Shown in pieces: positions 29,972 to 37,743 of a stretch of 64,000 bases of DNA (its first letter is position 1; every line of letters starts with the position of its first letter). The notes under the pieces are model-generated. The model had not been told where the DNA came from. It did no database searches and saw only the letters and a list, made by a program, of their open reading frames with translations. A program made the translations under genes and the position numbers. The stretch is from Streptococcaceae bacterium (GTDB lineage: Bacteria > Bacillota > Bacilli > Lactobacillales > Streptococcaceae): assembly GCA_031253335.1 (NCBI GenBank), contig JAIRWF010000035.1, positions 1 to 64,000 on the forward strand, given 5' to 3'.

Positions 29972-30727
29972 TCATTCCAAACAAGCTCCGGACGTCTTTT
30001 GTAATTCTCTAAGCTCCGCATCTGAAAGCGCCCTGTAGTCGCCCTCAGAAAGCCCCGCATCCAGCACTAGGCTTCCCATACGCACCCGCTGTAAACTCTT
30101 GACCTCCATGCCCACCGCGCGAAACATCCGCTTTACCTGATGGTACACCCCCCGATGAATCACCAAACGAACCAGGCTCTGGTAGCCACTCTTCATCACA
30201 TCATCTTTTGTAATAGTCTCAAGCGTCAGCTCCCCCACAAAAGGATTTCCCTTTTCGCCATGAAGCGCAACCCCAGCCGCAAAAGCCTCTATCGTTCTTT
30301 TCGTTACGTGTCCATCCACTCGCACGTGATACTCCTTTGCCACATGCTTGTGCGGGCTCAAAAGATGGTGTGCCAAATCTCCGTCATTGGTTAAAAGCAA
30401 AAGCCCCGTCGTGTCTTTATCAAGCCTTCCTGCTGGAAACAAATCCGCCCGATAGTCCCCAGGACGCAAGAGTGACATCACCGTCTGATGCACATTATCC
30501 TGCGTCACACTTACAAGCCCCGCAGGTTTATTTAGCATGTAGTAAAAGAGCGTCTGATGCACGACCGGCACCCCGTCAAATTTGACAGCCACCAAATTCG
30601 CATCAATTTGCATTTTGTCAGATTTGACAAGGACATCATCTACTGTAATGCGTCCTTTTTTGATGAAGGTCTTAACCTCCGAGCGCGTCCCTAGCCCACT
30701 TTCAGCCAAATACTTATCCAGTCTCAT
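29972..30727 (-). CDS. rsuA: 16S rRNA pseudouridine synthase RsuA-type
   Basis: An S4 RNA-binding domain (MRLDKYLAESGLGTRSEVKTFIKKGRITVDD) precedes the catalytic domain, with the active aspartate in PAGRLDKDTTGLLLLTNDG and the C-terminal VYHQVKRMFRAVGMEV. The family makes pseudouridine 516 in 16S rRNA. Length 251 is slightly above the typical 235-240. Two palindromes GTCAAATTTGAC and GTCAGATTTGAC lie 42 bp apart in the N-terminal coding part, encoding AVKFD and VKSD. Confidence 0.92.
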   Translation of the reverse strand: MRLDKYLAESGLGTRSEVKTFIKKGRITVDDVLVKSDKMQIDANLVAVKFDGVPVVHQTLFYYMLNKPAGLVSVTQDNVHQTVMSLLRPGDYRADLFPAGRLDKDTTGLLLLTNDGDLAHHLLSPHKHVAKEYHVRVDGHVTKRTIEAFAAGVALHGEKGNPFVGELTLETITKDDVMKSGYQSLVRLVIHRGVYHQVKRMFRAVGMEVKSLQRVRMGSLVLDAGLSEGDYRALSDAELRELQKTSGACLE

Positions 30728-30734
30728 GGCTTAT

Positions 30735-30740
30735 ATTATA
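30735..30740 (-). promoter_or_regulatory. -10 box, leaderless start of rsuA
   Basis: TATAAT, 7 nt, ATG on the minus strand. It lies back to back with the lipoprotein -10 box on the plus strand, 22 bp away. Confidence 0.5.
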
Positions 30741-30762
30741 CGCTAAATCCAGATTTTTTTGA

Positions 30763-30768
30763 TATACT
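30763..30768 (+). promoter_or_regulatory. Extended -10 box, leaderless start of the lipoprotein gene
   Basis: TGA-TATACT, 6 nt, ATG. Confidence 0.5.
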
Positions 30769-30774
30769 TAAAAC

Positions 30775-31494
30775 ATGAAAAAATCACTCCTCATCGGCGC
30801 TGTTATCCTTGCCAGCTTGAGCCTTGCGGGCTGTTCGGCAAAGAAAAAAACCTCAAGCGACGGCATGAATCAAATCACCCAAACGACACCAGCCACCCCA
30901 ACCACCGTGGCTGAGCTCGCCGGTATGGTTGCCTCCAATCATTACAGCACGACAGCCCTCTATCAGTTCACAGGCACCTTTGTCAACTCTAGCTCCTGGG
31001 CTTACGTCTCCAGCAACAACACCTACAACGTCCAGATTTCGGGAAACGGTAGCACGCTGAACCTCTCTGCACCTGCTGATGACGTCAACACCTGGACGGA
31101 CAACACGCAAGCAAGCGTCACTGTCCGTGTGAGTCGTAGCAGTAAAGGCACAAGCGTTCTCGTTACCTCAGCCACTGTCACAAGCGGTGCCACGACCCTA
31201 AACGACAAAGTTCAAGGCGCCTTTGATAGCGTTACAGCAAGCATCAACAAGCAGCTCGGTGCCACAGGTATTGACTCTGTCACGCTAAATGGCTCATTTC
31301 CAGACTATAACGTCAATCTTGATAGCAACCTCAACCAAATGTCCACCGCAAATCTCGACTCATCCATCACCAATATCAACAGCAGCTACACAGGATCTGT
31401 TTCAAAGTACAACGTCAAACCTACCCTCCACTACATTCTAGGTGGTAAAGAAATCGCCAAAGCTACAAACGGCGGTGCTGCAGTCATCGAATAA
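30775..31494 (+). CDS. Lipoprotein of unknown function
   Basis: The 239-residue product starts with a lipoprotein signal (ILASLSLAGCSAKKK; lipobox LAGC). The mature part is Ser/Thr/Asn rich, possibly mostly beta, with no recognised domain. No metal or sugar-binding motif is visible. It is a single-gene unit facing yqeK, with a shared terminator. The ATG is 6 nt below TATACT, with no ribosome site. Confidence 0.8.
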   Translation: MKKSLLIGAVILASLSLAGCSAKKKTSSDGMNQITQTTPATPTTVAELAGMVASNHYSTTALYQFTGTFVNSSSWAYVSSNNTYNVQISGNGSTLNLSAPADDVNTWTDNTQASVTVRVSRSSKGTSVLVTSATVTSGATTLNDKVQGAFDSVTASINKQLGATGIDSVTLNGSFPDYNVNLDSNLNQMSTANLDSSITNINSSYTGSVSKYNVKPTLHYILGGKEIAKATNGGAAVIE

Positions 31495-31499
31495 ATCAT

Positions 31500-31527
31500 A
31501 AAAAACGACTCAGCGGTCGTTTTTTTA
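31500..31527. terminator. Bidirectional terminator, lipoprotein gene / yqeK
   Basis: AAAAAACGAC-tcagcg-GTCGTTTTTTT, with A and T runs on both sides. Confidence 0.8.
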
Positions 31528-32097
31528 TACTTTTAGCATCCCAATATAAGCATTGTAGGTCTCTATCGTCTGCGGATAAATTGGCAAGTGCTTTTCAGCC
31601 AAATGAGCCACCGTATGCACCGTTTCATAGGCGACTGCTGCGTCTAAGGACTCAGATGCAATCTTTCTGGCGTCATCAACACCTGGAAAATCACGATTTT
31701 CCTCAATATAATCCGCGACATAGACGATTTTATCAAGGAGCGACATCTCTGCACAACCCACCGTATGCACCTCAATCGCATGCAGCATCTCACGATCTGT
31801 GACGCCAACTTCATCCCGTACGATAATCCAGCCAACATAGCCATGCCAGACTGCATTCGACCAGTTTTTAAGATCTGGGTTAAGACCTTCCCGATCAATT
31901 ACCTTCGCATAGTCCTCAGCCGTGCGCTCCTTCGCATAATCGTGCAAAAGTCCCGTAAGGCCTGCTTTTTCTACATCTGCATAGTCATAGCGTTCTGCAA
32001 GCGCGCGAGCCGCCGCTTCCACCCCGAGGCAGTGCGTAAAACGCTTCTTAGACAAAGTTGCTTGCATTTTTTCAATGATTTCATCACGTGTCAGCAT
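31525..32097 (-). CDS. yqeK: HD-domain Ap4A hydrolase
   Basis: YqeK splits diadenosine tetraphosphate. The 190-residue HD protein shows RFTHCLGVEAAARALAE, GLLHDYAKE (HD), IEVHTVGCAEMS and DKIVYVADYIEENRDFPGV, all typical. It overlaps nadD by 14 bp at the end of the yqe cluster. rsfS and a methyltransferase, which often follow, are missing here. Confidence 0.92.
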   Translation of the reverse strand: MLTRDEIIEKMQATLSKKRFTHCLGVEAAARALAERYDYADVEKAGLTGLLHDYAKERTAEDYAKVIDREGLNPDLKNWSNAVWHGYVGWIIVRDEVGVTDREMLHAIEVHTVGCAEMSLLDKIVYVADYIEENRDFPGVDDARKIASESLDAAVAYETVHTVAHLAEKHLPIYPQTIETYNAYIGMLKV

Positions 32098-32698
32098 AGA
32101 GACTCTCTTTCTTGATATAGGCCAAAACCTTTGGCGCTAGAAGAAAATTCGGCACCAGACCCTTTTGAATCTGTGTACGAATCTGCGTGCTAGACACGTC
32201 CATCATGGGCACATCTATCCACATAATAGGATAACTCGTCCCCGCACGATACCTCGGACGTTGCACCCCTACAAACTGCACCAACTCGACCAACTCATCA
32301 ATATGATCCCAGCGTACGAGCGAGCCTACCAGGTCTCCCCCGATGATAAAATAAAAATCCACCTCAGGCATTTTTTCTTTCAATGCCTTAAGGGTCTCAT
32401 AGATAGAGCGCTTGATTTTTCCCTCATTTTCCGTGCAGCGGCAGGCTTCTACCTCAAGGCCCGTCTTTCCTGAAAGCGCGCGCTCAAGCATCTCTCGAAT
32501 ATGTCCCGAAGGGTCTTGCTCAGGTAGAAACAAAACCTTCTCCAAATGGAGCTGCTGGCGCACCTGGTCTGCAATCGTCAAATGAGCTACATGCACCGGA
32601 TTAAAACTACCCCAAAAAATCCCGATAGCTCGCCTTTCAGTCGTCTTATCGGGCTCTAACTCTACTTTGGTAAATGGGGTCAGTAAATCCAGTGCCAT
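32084..32698 (-). CDS. nadD: Nicotinate-nucleotide adenylyltransferase
   Basis: NadD makes deamido-NAD+ from nicotinate mononucleotide and ATP. GIFWGSFNPVHVAHLTIAD is the HxGH nucleotidyltransferase motif (here HVAH, a family variant), with MDVSSTQIRTQI (ISSTxIR) near the C-terminus. It starts 3 nt after yhbY. Confidence 0.93.
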   Translation of the reverse strand: MALDLLTPFTKVELEPDKTTERRAIGIFWGSFNPVHVAHLTIADQVRQQLHLEKVLFLPEQDPSGHIREMLERALSGKTGLEVEACRCTENEGKIKRSIYETLKALKEKMPEVDFYFIIGGDLVGSLVRWDHIDELVELVQFVGVQRPRYRAGTSYPIMWIDVPMMDVSSTQIRTQIQKGLVPNFLLAPKVLAYIKKESLYADT

Positions 32699-32701
32699 CG
32701 C

Positions 32702-33010
32702 TTATATATCCTGTACCTCTGTTGAAATTTTTCGGTTTTTCATGAGACTGGCGACCTTGAAAATCACAAGATTCCGTCCGATGGTTTGGACCACCTCAAA
32801 GCCCATGTTTTCACACATTTCAGCGACTTCATCAACCACTGTCTCAGAATTTTGCAAAATCTGTACTTTAATCAACTCACGCGAATCTACCGCGCTACGA
32901 ATACTATCCAAGATTTCATTGGTCAATCCAGCCTTCCCAATTAAAACCACAGGCCGCATGGTCACCGCAAGTGAACGTAAATAGCGTTTTTGCTTTCCCG
33001 TTAAATCCAT
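32702..33010 (-). CDS. yhbY: CRM-domain RNA-binding protein, ribosome assembly
   Basis: The 102-residue protein is a single CRM domain: LTGKQKRYLRSLAVTMRPVVLIGKAGL (GxxG loop) and NLVIFKVA. It is thought to help 50S assembly. TATAAT lies 6 nt before the ATG, although the gene follows yqeH closely, so it may also be read through from upstream. Confidence 0.92.
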   Translation of the reverse strand: MDLTGKQKRYLRSLAVTMRPVVLIGKAGLTNEILDSIRSAVDSRELIKVQILQNSETVVDEVAEMCENMGFEVVQTIGRNLVIFKVASLMKNRKISTEVQDI

Positions 33011-33016
33011 TCTTTT

Positions 33017-33022
33017 ATTATA
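33017..33022 (-). promoter_or_regulatory. Extended -10 box, leaderless start of yhbY
   Basis: TGA-TATAAT, 6 nt, ATG, within the 29-nt gap after yqeH. Confidence 0.5.
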
Positions 33023-33039
33023 TCATTTCTTTTTGCACA

Positions 33040-34131
33040 TCAGATAAGCGCGCGTCTTCGCACACATTCGACACCTTCAGGCACCCAGACCGTAATTTCC
33101 GCATGCTCAGGTACGCGTATCCAGCCAAGCCCTGAAAAGACAATGTCAGATTTTTCATTTATTGTAAAGCGCTTAGGGATAAGATCCTGCGCTACGATTG
33201 GTTGCAACAACTCCCCTCGGTGACGCTGCCAAAAGTCATCTGCGCCTATAAGTTTTGTCCGATGAATCACTAACTCGTTTTCAAAATAGCAGGTCATCCC
33301 TTGTCTTGGTCCATCCACAAAGTCAAAGCGTGCCAAGCCCCCCAGAAAAAGTGTCTGTTCAGGATTGAGTTGAAAAGTGATGGGCTTAATTTCTTTTTTA
33401 GGACTTACCAATTTTAAGTCCTCTGGCGCCAGATAGTGCGCCATTTGTCCGCGATGAATGATTCCTGGTGTATCGACCAAAAAGCTCTTCTCATCCAGCG
33501 GAATCTCGATTTTATCCAATGTCGTCCCTGGAAAGCGGCTCGTCGTGATGGTCTCCGCATTGCCGCTTGCTTGCTTGATGATGGCGTTGATGAGGGTTGA
33601 TTTCCCGACGTTCGTCACCCCCACCACATAGACATCACGTCCCTGACGCAGCTGATCTATGCGCATCATAAGCGCTTGAATGTCAAAAGGATTAAAGCTT
33701 GAGACGACCATGATGTCTTCTGGCTCAAGTCCTGCTTCACCCGCACGCGCACGTAGCCAGTTTTTGAGTTTGAGCGTTTTGAGTGACTTGGGAAGAATAT
33801 CTCGCTTATTTGCGACGAGTAGAACTGGATTTTTGCCAACCAGCTTGTGAAGCTGCGGAATCATTGAGCCATTGAAGTCAAAGATGTCAATCACATTGAC
33901 AATCAAGGCCTTTTTTTGCCCCACATCTTCTAAAAGTCTCAAAAAATCCGCATCTGTCAAGTTGACAGGGGCAATTTCATTGTAATGGCGCAACCGAAAG
34001 CAACGCTGACAATATAAATCATCACCGGTCTCGTGTTTTTCGAGTGCAGAGGCTGGCAGATAGCCGATTGCGTCAGCTTCTTCTGTTTGAATCTTTGCAC
34101 CACAGCCGATACAATAAAGTGTTTCAGTCAT
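33040..34131 (-). CDS. yqeH: Circularly permuted GTPase, 30S assembly
   Basis: The N-terminal zinc finger (YCIGCGAKIQ...LYCQRCFRLRHYNE) is followed by permuted G motifs: VANKRDILP (G4), then VGVTNVGKSTLINA (G1) and FLVDTPGI (G3). YqeH is needed for 30S subunit maturation. The start overlaps the yqeG stop by 4 bp. Confidence 0.95.
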   Translation of the reverse strand: MTETLYCIGCGAKIQTEEADAIGYLPASALEKHETGDDLYCQRCFRLRHYNEIAPVNLTDADFLRLLEDVGQKKALIVNVIDIFDFNGSMIPQLHKLVGKNPVLLVANKRDILPKSLKTLKLKNWLRARAGEAGLEPEDIMVVSSFNPFDIQALMMRIDQLRQGRDVYVVGVTNVGKSTLINAIIKQASGNAETITTSRFPGTTLDKIEIPLDEKSFLVDTPGIIHRGQMAHYLAPEDLKLVSPKKEIKPITFQLNPEQTLFLGGLARFDFVDGPRQGMTCYFENELVIHRTKLIGADDFWQRHRGELLQPIVAQDLIPKRFTINEKSDIVFSGLGWIRVPEHAEITVWVPEGVECVRRRALI

Positions 34132-34655
34132 AGTTTATCTTGGTAGATGGCTTTCCCGTACTTTTTCTCAAGCGCGCGTACTTTAAAATGCTCGCGGGCT
34201 CGGTTGAACTTTGTCGGCCAGTGATCCGACTCTAAAAGTGGCTTTACGAGAACCGAACGAATCCCAGCACGATGCGCCGCGCGAATATCCGTCATTCGCT
34301 GATCCCCCACAAGGAGGGTGTTTTCCGGCTTCACAGCATAACGCGCAAAGGCCTTTTTGATACCTTTCGTAAAAGGTTTCATGGCGTCATTGATAAAATC
34401 TATCCCAAAAGGTGCCACTGCGCGCTTCACGCGCTTGTAATGGTTATTGGAGAGGACACAGACTTGAATGCCAGCTTTTTCAAGTTGTTGCAGCCAGTCG
34501 TGCATCTCGGGCGTCCCATCTGGGTTGTTCCAGGCAATCAACGTGTTATCTAAATCTACAAGCACCAGCTCTATCCCACGCTTCTCAAGACTTTTCACAT
34601 CCAGCTGATAAACGGCCTCCAAATAGGCGTCTGGTTTGTAATTTTCGATAGCCAT
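34128..34655 (-). CDS. yqeG: HAD-family phosphatase (YqeG, mitochondrial PGP-like)
   Basis: The 175-residue HAD hydrolase has LVDLDNTLIAWN (nucleophile Asp), CVLSNNHYKRV and LVGDQRMTDI. It is the first gene of the cluster. The ATG is 7 nt from an extended -10 (TGCTATAAT), with no ribosome site. Confidence 0.92.
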   Translation of the reverse strand: MAIENYKPDAYLEAVYQLDVKSLEKRGIELVLVDLDNTLIAWNNPDGTPEMHDWLQQLEKAGIQVCVLSNNHYKRVKRAVAPFGIDFINDAMKPFTKGIKKAFARYAVKPENTLLVGDQRMTDIRAAHRAGIRSVLVKPLLESDHWPTKFNRAREHFKVRALEKKYGKAIYQDKL

Positions 34656-34662
34656 GACGTCT

Positions 34663-34668
34663 ATTATA
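34663..34668 (-). promoter_or_regulatory. Extended -10 box, leaderless start of yqeG
   Basis: TGC-TATAAT, 7 nt, ATG. Confidence 0.55.
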
Positions 34669-34721
34669 GCAAAAAAGTGAGTGTAAGCGGATAGGCGATG
34701 GTTACCGTTTGAAATATTTTT

Positions 34722-34887
34722 TGATATAATGAGGTGCTTCGTATGTACGGAGCCCTTCGCGACTTAGGCCTTTGCGCGAAGCATAATATAGTTCAGATGT
34801 ATTGGGGTGCAGTCATACCGGTAGCGGAAAATGGCTCGTCATGTCATACGAAGCACACAGCAATACATCGTGAATAAAGGAGATAAA
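34722..34887 (+). promoter_or_regulatory. Structured leader of queT, riboswitch candidate with crossing helices
   Basis: An extended -10 (TGATATAAT, 34722-34730) is followed at once by structure. Helix A: GTGCTTCGTATG (34734-34745) pairs with CATACGAAGCAC (34845-34856). Helix B: GATGTATTG (34796-34804) pairs with CAATACATC (34861-34869). The two cross, so they form a pseudoknot or exclude each other. Inside A are GAGCC/GGCTC and the hairpin CTTCGCG/CGCGAAG. Helix B ends 7 nt before AAAGGAG. I see no match to the preQ1-I or preQ1-II consensus. Confidence 0.6.
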
Positions 34888-35403
34888 ATGACTAAAATGA
34901 CGGTGCGGGATGTGACGCTAGTTGCGGTGGTGGCTGCTTTGTATGTGATTTTGACTGCAGTACCTCCGTTGAATGCGATTAGCTATGGGCCGATACAGTT
35001 TCGGCTCTCAGAAGTATTGAATTTCCTGCCTTTTTACAATCGGCGCTATATCTGGGCGGTGACGCTGGGGTGCCTCATCTCGAATATCTTTACGTCGAGC
35101 AATATTGCTCTGGACATGACGGTTGGGACGCTCCAGACGCTTGTTACCTTGCTTTTGGGGGTATGGTTGTTCAAACGTTTGATGAATCAGCGCGTAGCTA
35201 ACGTGACAAATTGGGGATTTTTGGGGATGAGTCTCTTTACGGCAGTGATGGTGGGAGCTATCATTGGGGCAGAGCTTGCGATTGTGGCTCACTTGCCATT
35301 TTGGTTGATAGCAGCAGAAATTTTTGTGGGAGAACTCGCAGTGATGCTTGTGGGAAGTGTTGTGATTTTTCAGCTGGCACGACGAGTGGATTTGACGCGC
35401 TAG
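34888..35403 (+). CDS. queT: QueT-type queuosine precursor transporter (ECF S component)
   Basis: The 171-residue membrane protein belongs to COG4708/QueT: VAALYVILTAVPPLNAISYGPIQFRLSEVLNFLPFYNRRYIWAVTLGC with the GPIQFR(L)SE motif and about six hydrophobic segments. It imports queuine or preQ1 with a shared ECF module. The ORF track start at 34831 lies in the leader; ATG at 34888 after AAAGGAG is right. Such genes are often controlled by preQ1 riboswitches. Confidence 0.9.
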   Translation: MTKMTVRDVTLVAVVAALYVILTAVPPLNAISYGPIQFRLSEVLNFLPFYNRRYIWAVTLGCLISNIFTSSNIALDMTVGTLQTLVTLLLGVWLFKRLMNQRVANVTNWGFLGMSLFTAVMVGAIIGAELAIVAHLPFWLIAAEIFVGELAVMLVGSVVIFQLARRVDLTR

Positions 35404-35436
35404 GATTTGTTTGAGACAATTTTTGGCGGGCTGTGC

Positions 35437-35442
35437 TATAAT
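35437..35442 (+). promoter_or_regulatory. Extended -10 box, leaderless start of the small membrane gene
   Basis: TGC-TATAAT, 6 nt, ATG at 35449. Confidence 0.55.
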
Positions 35443-35448
35443 GTTTCT

Positions 35449-35628
35449 ATGATAAAACCAATCTTTTGGACACGGATGGTCATGGCGCTTTTCGAAGCGC
35501 AGATATTCGCTTGGTCCTTATTTTCGGGAAGTTTTTTGTTCATCGTGATTTTCGGCTTTTTGCTCATCCGAAACATCATGGGAGCCTATCAGACTGAAAA
35601 AATCGCAAAAGAAAACGGGTGGATTTGA
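35449..35628 (+). CDS. Small membrane protein, unknown function
   Basis: The ORF track begins at 35407, but that start precedes the promoter. ATG at 35449, 6 nt below TATAAT, gives 59 residues: two hydrophobic segments (MVMALFEAQIFAWSLF, FLFIVIFGFLLI) and a polar C-terminus (AYQTEKIAKENGWI). I do not recognise it. Its stop lies inside its terminator hairpin. Confidence 0.65.
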   Translation: MIKPIFWTRMVMALFEAQIFAWSLFSGSFLFIVIFGFLLIRNIMGAYQTEKIAKENGWI

Positions 35629-35637
35629 CCCGTTTTT
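35612..35637 (+). terminator. Terminator of the small membrane gene
   Basis: AAAACGGGT-ggatttg-ACCCGTTTTT; contains the stop codon. Confidence 0.75.
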
Positions 35638-35647
35638 AGTTCACGCG

Positions 35648-35671
35648 GCTGTCAAATTTGACAGCTTTTTT
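35648..35671 (+). terminator. Second terminator built from the dispersed palindrome
   Basis: GCTGTCAAATTTGACAGC followed by T6 on the plus strand. The stem is an exact GTCAAATTTGAC site with three more base pairs on each side. Confidence 0.6.
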
Positions 35672-36443
35672 ATTTGCCTTCCCAGTCGCTTAGTGAGATC
35701 TCACCAGAGTTGAGTGTGCGTGAGCTCCCGTCGTCAAGCGTCACAATGAGCTCACCTTTTGCCGTCAAATCTGACGCGAGACCCTCAAAGCTTTTCCCAG
35801 ACTGCTCAAAGCGCACGCGTCTGCCAAGGATGAAGCTGTGCGCCTTGTAAATCGCCATGTAGTCTTTCGTTTTGAGACTGTCAAATTCTCGCCAAATGGC
35901 GCAAATGAGCTCTGAAGGACTTATCGTCGGATTTTCATCAAAAAATAACGACGTCGCACGTTCTGTCAAATTTGACGGGAAATCTGAAATCGCAAAATTT
36001 ATTCCCATCCCAAGAACCACGCGCGTCACACCTTCGGGTCCTGCTTGTGCCTCCGTGAGAATGCCTACGATTTTCTTATCCGCCAAATAAATATCGTTGA
36101 CCCACTTGATGGTGGGCTTTTTATCCGTCAATATCTCAATCGCCCGCACCACTGCCGCTGCTGCAAGTAGGGTATATTGCGTGAGATCCGTAAAATCAGG
36201 CTTCAAACTGACACTCATGTATAGCCCACCCGCAGGCGTCGCATAATAAGGACGTCCAAATCTCCCATAGGTCGCTGTTTGCCGCGTCGTCACAAATAAA
36301 TGTCCCGAGCTGTTTGCCTCTTTCGCCAGAATCTGCGTCGAAGGTGTCTCTTCAAGCTCTGTCAAATCTGACAGCCAAGGATTTTCGCTTAAAATCAACC
36401 TTCTGTCAAATTTGACAGCCGATAGCTCCTTGTCAAATGTCAT
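35670..36443 (-). CDS. birA: Biotin-[acetyl-CoA-carboxylase] ligase, no DNA-binding domain
   Basis: BirA attaches biotin to the acetyl-CoA carboxylase carrier. The 257-residue form lacks the N-terminal helix-turn-helix, so it is not the biotin repressor type. Motifs: FVTTRQTATYGRFGRPYYAT (the GRGRxGR loop, degenerate), AGGLYMSVSL, IKWVNDIYLADKKIVGILTE. Four dispersed palindromes lie in this 0.8-kb gene, more than in any other. It starts 10 nt after the AI-2E-family gene. Confidence 0.92.
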   Translation of the reverse strand: MTFDKELSAVKFDRRLILSENPWLSDLTELEETPSTQILAKEANSSGHLFVTTRQTATYGRFGRPYYATPAGGLYMSVSLKPDFTDLTQYTLLAAAAVVRAIEILTDKKPTIKWVNDIYLADKKIVGILTEAQAGPEGVTRVVLGMGINFAISDFPSNLTERATSLFFDENPTISPSELICAIWREFDSLKTKDYMAIYKAHSFILGRRVRFEQSGKSFEGLASDLTAKGELIVTLDDGSSRTLNSGEISLSDWEGK

Positions 36444-36453
36444 TTTTCCCCCG

Positions 36454-37731
36454 TCAAGCCTCAGAATTCATATCCGATTTGACAGACGACGATTCCACCT
36501 CTGAATCTTCTGACAAGACACCACTTTCAGAGCTTTCTTCAACCAAACCATCCACCACATCCACATTCCCCGTCTCATACATCTCGGAAACCTCGCGATA
36601 CCAGCTATAGATATGGCTCACAATCACCTTTGCCGCCGCATAGACGGGAATCCCCAGAAGCACGCCCCACACCCCAAAGAGCTTCCCTGACGTAAGCAAA
36701 ATGAAAATAATTGTAATCGGATGAATCTTCATCTGTGCACCCAGAACCAAGGGCTGAATCAAGCGACTTACCACTTGCTCTTCAATGATAAAAACGACAA
36801 GCACCTTGATGAGCATCAAAGGCCCACCCGTTGCCAGAGCCAGGATTAAGGCAGGCACAAGTGCCAAGTAAAAACCTAGAAAGGGAATCAAATTCAAAAT
36901 CCCAGAAACAAGCGCCACCAAAAAAGCCAAACGCAGTCCCACAATCGGTAGCATGATGATGAGCATCACAAATACAGCTGCAGCAATCGCAACCTGCCCT
37001 AGCACATAATTTTGCAGCTGCTGATTGATTTCTGTAAGCACGCTTGCTGTATTTTCCCGCCAGCGGTTTGGTAAAAAGCCCACCAAATAGCCTCGCACAG
37101 ATTTCCCGTCACGCAAGAGATAAAACAAGACAAACGGAAAAATAATAATCGAAATGACAATTTCCGCGGTCTTTGTCAACAAGCCCGTGAGTGATGTCAC
37201 AAAGTTCGCCGACGCGTTTTTCGACCAATCAATCAACGAATTCCCGACAGAAGTTGAAATCTTATTAAACTGCGGCCGAAACTGCTCAAAGCGCGGATCC
37301 GCAAAAATGGCACTCACCTCAGCGCGCATATTGTCCACATAATGCGGCACATGTTTCGAGAAAACTGTGATGCCATCAACCATCCCAGGAATCACCACCG
37401 CGAGTCCCCAGACAATCAATGCCGCTAAAATCAAGAAAATCAACGCAATCGTCACAACCCGTGGCACATGCCGTTTTTCTAAAACATTAACCAAGGGATT
37501 TAGCAAATAGTAAAAAACCGCCGCCAACACGACCGGAATCGCAATCGTTGACAAGAAAGTCCCCACTGGTACAAAGACAAAACTCAAGGTTCGCACCAAC
37601 AGGATATTCAAAAGAACGAGAAGCAGCACTGCAAGCGCCGTCACGACCTTATTGTTTAACATCCATTTGTAAAAATAACTCGCCCGAAAACGCACACGCG
37701 GCGTCTCATCTGGCTTACTCGGTTTTTGCAT
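36454..37731 (-). CDS. AI-2E family transporter
   Basis: The 425-residue membrane protein has the family's eight or so segments and signature pieces: LLRDGKSVRGYLVGFLPNRWREN, GLRLAFLVALVSGILNLIPFLGFYLALVPA (the PFxG region) and HPITIIFILLTSGKLFGVWGVLLGIPVYAAAKVI. The C-terminal 35 residues are Ser/Glu/Val rich. Family members include autoinducer-2 exporters and Na+/H+ antiporters; the substrate here is unknown. The ATG is 6 nt from TATAAT. Confidence 0.85.
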   Translation of the reverse strand: MQKPSKPDETPRVRFRASYFYKWMLNNKVVTALAVLLLVLLNILLVRTLSFVFVPVGTFLSTIAIPVVLAAVFYYLLNPLVNVLEKRHVPRVVTIALIFLILAALIVWGLAVVIPGMVDGITVFSKHVPHYVDNMRAEVSAIFADPRFEQFRPQFNKISTSVGNSLIDWSKNASANFVTSLTGLLTKTAEIVISIIIFPFVLFYLLRDGKSVRGYLVGFLPNRWRENTASVLTEINQQLQNYVLGQVAIAAAVFVMLIIMLPIVGLRLAFLVALVSGILNLIPFLGFYLALVPALILALATGGPLMLIKVLVVFIIEEQVVSRLIQPLVLGAQMKIHPITIIFILLTSGKLFGVWGVLLGIPVYAAAKVIVSHIYSWYREVSEMYETGNVDVVDGLVEESSESGVLSEDSEVESSSVKSDMNSEA

Positions 37732-37737
37732 AAACTT

Positions 37738-37743
37738 ATTATA
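37738..37743 (-). promoter_or_regulatory. Extended -10 box, leaderless start of the AI-2E-family gene
   Basis: TGA-TATAAT, 6 nt, ATG; it is squeezed into the 12 nt after the methyltransferase stop. Confidence 0.55.

Noticed and set aside
34734-34869. Known preQ1-I or preQ1-II riboswitch
   Set aside because: The short conserved cores of these classes could not be found by eye; preQ1-III could not be excluded.
34831-34887. N-terminal extension of queT in the ORF track
   Set aside because: It falls in the structured leader; the ATG at 34888 has a strong ribosome site and matches the family N-terminus.
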